A program made the position numbers and the translations under genes. Positions 5,374 to 7,144 of a DNA stretch of 7,144 nt are shown here, piece by piece (the stretch's first letter is position 1; each line of letters opens with the position of its first letter). The DNA lies in the NCBI GenBank assembly GCA_004553595.1, contig SFKZ01000042.1:1-7144 (forward strand), written 5' to 3'. A model generated the notes under the pieces. That model did no database searches. It saw only the letters and a program-made list of their open reading frames with translations, and had not been told where the DNA came from. The stretch comes from Methanobrevibacter ruminantium. Its GTDB lineage: Archaea > Methanobacteriota > Methanobacteria > Methanobacteriales > Methanobacteriaceae.

Positions 5374-5403
5374 TATAATCGGCTTATCTTCTAAAGAAAG
5401 GAG
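5374..5403 (+). promoter_or_regulatory. -10 box and Shine-Dalgarno before the acyltransferase fragment
   Basis: TATAAT at 5374-5379 is followed at 5396-5403 by GAAAGGAG, one of the best ribosome binding sites in the window. Within 15 bases downstream no ATG, GTG or TTG occurs in any frame. The in-frame codon at 5414 is ATC, ten bases after the Shine-Dalgarno, where ATG would be expected. A recognisable -35 is missing, which fits an activated promoter using the palindrome at 5326-5351. Confidence 0.45.
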
Positions 5404-5413
5404 AATAGAAAAA

Positions 5414-5860
5414 ATCAATAAGCTATACACTCCTACTGTTAAGAACATTGAGTATAATTATATAGTTGATAATTACGGTGTTCCATATCCGTTAATATTA
5501 AGAAAAGCATTAAAAGATATTAACCAAGGCAAAGTGGTAGCAATCCCACCAGAAATTTCAATGGGCTTAGGACCACAACATACTGTAAAATTATTAGGTA
5601 AGGATGTCTCAATGCCATTAGGTAGTTCATGGGTAAGCAACAAAATGCAGGTTCCAATTATAATATTACATACTGAAATGACAGAAAAATATAAAATTAA
5701 GATCACTTTTGAAGATCCGATTTATCCATCTGAAATTCAAAATCGACAAAATATTATTGATGAATCTACACATGTATTTAAAAAAATAGATAAAATCATC
5801 AGAAACAATCCATATTCTTGGTGTGGATATGATACTTTCGACAAAATGATGATAAAGTAA
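5414..5860 (+). CDS. LpxL/HtrB-like acyltransferase, C-terminal half (LPLAT superfamily)
   Basis: The frame is open from well before 5400 to the TAA at 5858-5860. From 5414 it encodes 149 residues: INKLYTPTVKN, then VPYPLILRKALKDINQGKVV, AIPPEISMGLG, LGKDVSMPLGSSWVSN, VPIIILHTEM, YKIKITFEDPIYP and RNNPYSWCGYDTFDKM. This follows the second half of LpxL/HtrB-type acyltransferases (KG.vvai.pd...., G....MP.G...l......P.vp......y.i.fe.Pi, ..p..W). Such enzymes move an acyl chain from acyl-ACP or acyl-CoA to a lipid or glycan at the membrane. The first half, carrying the catalytic H-x4-D, is missing, and no H-x4-D occurs in what remains. The first standard start is GTG 5534 (108 residues, weak AAGG upstream), which would cut the domain further; codon 5414 is ATC after a strong Shine-Dalgarno. 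It may be a start-codon mutant, a fragment, or use a rare start. MFS gene follows after 6 bp. Confidence 0.5.
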   Translation: MNKLYTPTVKNIEYNYIVDNYGVPYPLILRKALKDINQGKVVAIPPEISMGLGPQHTVKLLGKDVSMPLGSSWVSNKMQVPIIILHTEMTEKYKIKITFEDPIYPSEIQNRQNIIDESTHVFKKIDKIIRNNPYSWCGYDTFDKMMIK

Positions 5861-5866
5861 AATCCT

Positions 5867-7036
5867 ATGTTAAACAAAAAATCCTATTTTATCTCACGTG
5901 CCGTTGGCGGCATAGCCAATTCACTTTTCAGCATGGTCTTCATCTGGTGGCTACAAACATCCACCAAAAGTTCCTTTGTTGTGGGAATCGCCGAAGCCAT
6001 CTTTTCCACCACAGCTGCCCTTTCCATCTTTTATGGTCCAATTATCGATCGCTATTCATTTAAGAAAACTAGCTATTACTCAATGCTCGTACAAACAGTT
6101 TTCTTATTTGCCACAACCGCTGCAGTTTATCAGTTCAGTAAAAGTTACATTTTAGCGTTAATTTGCGCAGGTGTAGTTTCTATCTGTGATGAATTTTTCA
6201 ATCCAGCGGATCGAGCAATTTTAAAGGAAACGGTAGCTGATGAGCAAGAGTTAAATAATCTAATCTCTAAAGTTAGCAGTATCGACCAGTTTGTAAATAT
6301 TGCTGGGACAGTATTTTCTGGCCTTTTATTAACTTGGTTGATTTCAGCCAACGTAATGTTAATTTGTAGTTTGCTAAGTTTAATTAGTCTTGTATTTTTG
6401 TTCTATGCTTTAAAAAACGTTAAGAATAGAGTACCAACTCAAGAGGCGAAGCCCAAATACTATAAGCAAATTTTTAGTGGCTACCAATTTATCAAAAATA
6501 ATCAATTTCTAAATCACTATTTCTGGTCTTCAATCCTGTACTCATTTGTGACTCCAGCAATGATAATTTTATTGCCACGAATTGCCCAAAAAAGCGGTAA
6601 AGCCAGCTTCTATAGTATGTTCTACATCTGCTTCATGCTTGGTTTTATCATCGGTGCAACTATTGCAGGTAAATTAACTGTACGAATAAAAACTATTGGT
6701 TTTACCTGGCTAAGTAGTGCTATTCCCTTAATTTTGATGATCTTCTTCAGTAATAGTTGGCTAATATTCATGGGACTGATTTTTCTATTTGGTTTGATGA
6801 CAAGCATTCATAATATTTTAGCTGAGTCAATGATTCAAATTACCTCAAATGACGAAGTACTTGGACGTGTTTTAACCACTATTCGCACTAGTACCTCTAT
6901 TGGTGGACCGATCAGTTCAATTGCAGCTGGTATTTTGCTTGATAATTCTGGCGAAACAGTTTTGATCTTGGCCTGCGGATTCATCATTCTTGTTAGTGGA
7001 TTTAATATTTTCAGAGCAATTGGTAAAACAGCATAA
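5867..7036 (+). CDS. MFS efflux transporter (MefA/EntS-like, 12 TM)
   Basis: 389 residues with about a dozen hydrophobic spans, two six-helix halves joined by a basic loop near residues 183-205 (LKNVKNRVPTQEAKPKYYKQ). A degenerate MFS motif A, GPIIDRYSFKK, follows TM2 at about residue 57; CDEFFNPADRAILKETV after TM4 is typical of the macrolide-efflux (Mef) and siderophore-exporter (EntS) branch of drug:H+ antiporters. I infer proton-driven export of a small molecule from the cytoplasm; the substrate cannot be read from sequence. The gene starts 6 bp after the acyltransferase stop without a clear Shine-Dalgarno of its own (GATAAAGTAAAATCCT), so it is probably translated by coupling from the upstream frame. 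Its first 120 bases are 47% G+C against 24% for the Rgg gene, and its middle falls to about the Lactobacillus norm, so it probably has a different history from the two genes before it. It looks complete. Confidence 0.88.
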   Translation: MLNKKSYFISRAVGGIANSLFSMVFIWWLQTSTKSSFVVGIAEAIFSTTAALSIFYGPIIDRYSFKKTSYYSMLVQTVFLFATTAAVYQFSKSYILALICAGVVSICDEFFNPADRAILKETVADEQELNNLISKVSSIDQFVNIAGTVFSGLLLTWLISANVMLICSLLSLISLVFLFYALKNVKNRVPTQEAKPKYYKQIFSGYQFIKNNQFLNHYFWSSILYSFVTPAMIILLPRIAQKSGKASFYSMFYICFMLGFIIGATIAGKLTVRIKTIGFTWLSSAIPLILMIFFSNSWLIFMGLIFLFGLMTSIHNILAESMIQITSNDEVLGRVLTTIRTSTSIGGPISSIAAGILLDNSGETVLILACGFIILVSGFNIFRAIGKTA

Positions 7037-7043
7037 AAAAGCC

Positions 7044-7075
7044 ATAGAGTCGATTTTTCAGGCTCTATAATTTTT
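7044..7075 (+). terminator. Intrinsic terminator of the MFS gene
   Basis: ATAGAGTC (7044-7051) pairs with GGCTCTAT (7061-7068), eight pairs including one G-T, 9-nt loop, followed by AATTTTT. It begins 7 bp after the MFS stop. Confidence 0.75.
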
Positions 7076-7121
7076 CCTGTTGATGACTTATCTATATGAT
7101 AAGCTGTTAACAGGATTTTTT
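7075..7121 (+). terminator. Second tandem terminator hairpin
   Basis: TCCTGTT (7075-7081) pairs with AACAGGA (7109-7115); inside it CTTATC (7087-7092) pairs with GATAAG (7098-7103) around a 5-nt loop. Six Ts follow. This two-tier hairpin would back up the first terminator or regulate whatever follows the window. Confidence 0.75.
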
Positions 7122-7130
7122 ATTGCAAAA

Positions 7131-7137
7131 AAGAGGA
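7131..7137 (+). promoter_or_regulatory. Possible Shine-Dalgarno of a gene starting beyond the window
   Basis: AAGAGGA lies 7 bases from the window end with no start codon before the edge. It is well placed for a plus-strand start just outside, but that cannot be verified here. Confidence 0.25.
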
Positions 7138-7144
7138 CATAGTC

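Overview
The window looks like chromosome of a low-G+C Lactobacillus of the delbrueckii/acidophilus branch (helveticus/crispatus/amylovorus type). The best clue is a gene at 3370-3868 made of two SLAP (S-layer-protein type) cell-wall repeats, a domain essentially confined to those lactobacilli. A decayed IS3/IS150-group insertion sequence, AT-rich intergenic DNA and AGGAG-like ribosome binding sites fit. No species can be named safely from the sequence alone.

The left third (1-1705) is a scrap yard of broken genes. Positions 1-100 carry an internal piece of a glycerol kinase gene on the minus strand at about 64% G+C, which stops abruptly where the sequence becomes AT-rich. Next come the C-terminal end of a T5orf172/MUG113 (GIY-YIG-like) nuclease gene with its own terminator, an IS element cut off at its transposase 5' side (486 to about 1268), and the 3' end of an unrecognised plus-strand gene that has lost its start.

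The middle (1706-3369) holds one intact gene, a 328-residue tyrosine recombinase. An imperfect inverted repeat overlaps its promoter, a 21-bp direct repeat lies on each side of it, and a perfect 15-bp terminator hairpin follows.

On the minus strand come a secreted two-repeat SLAP protein pseudogene (frameshift in an A-run, lost start codon) and an intact MarR-family regulator close to FabT, the fatty-acid synthesis repressor, but without any fab genes beside it.

The right third (4651-7036) is a plus-strand run of three genes: an Rgg-family protein without its DNA-binding domain, the C-terminal half of an LpxL/HtrB-like acyltransferase preceded by a promoter, a perfect 26-bp palindrome and a good Shine-Dalgarno but no standard start codon, and an intact MFS exporter ending in two hairpin terminators. 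The Rgg/acyltransferase part is very AT-rich (24% G+C in its first 120 bases sampled) while the MFS gene starts at 47%. I infer that the pair was inserted between a MarR gene and a divergent transporter. Regulator, acyltransferase and exporter together suggest a peptide-signalled small-molecule or lipid-modification locus, now probably partly degraded.
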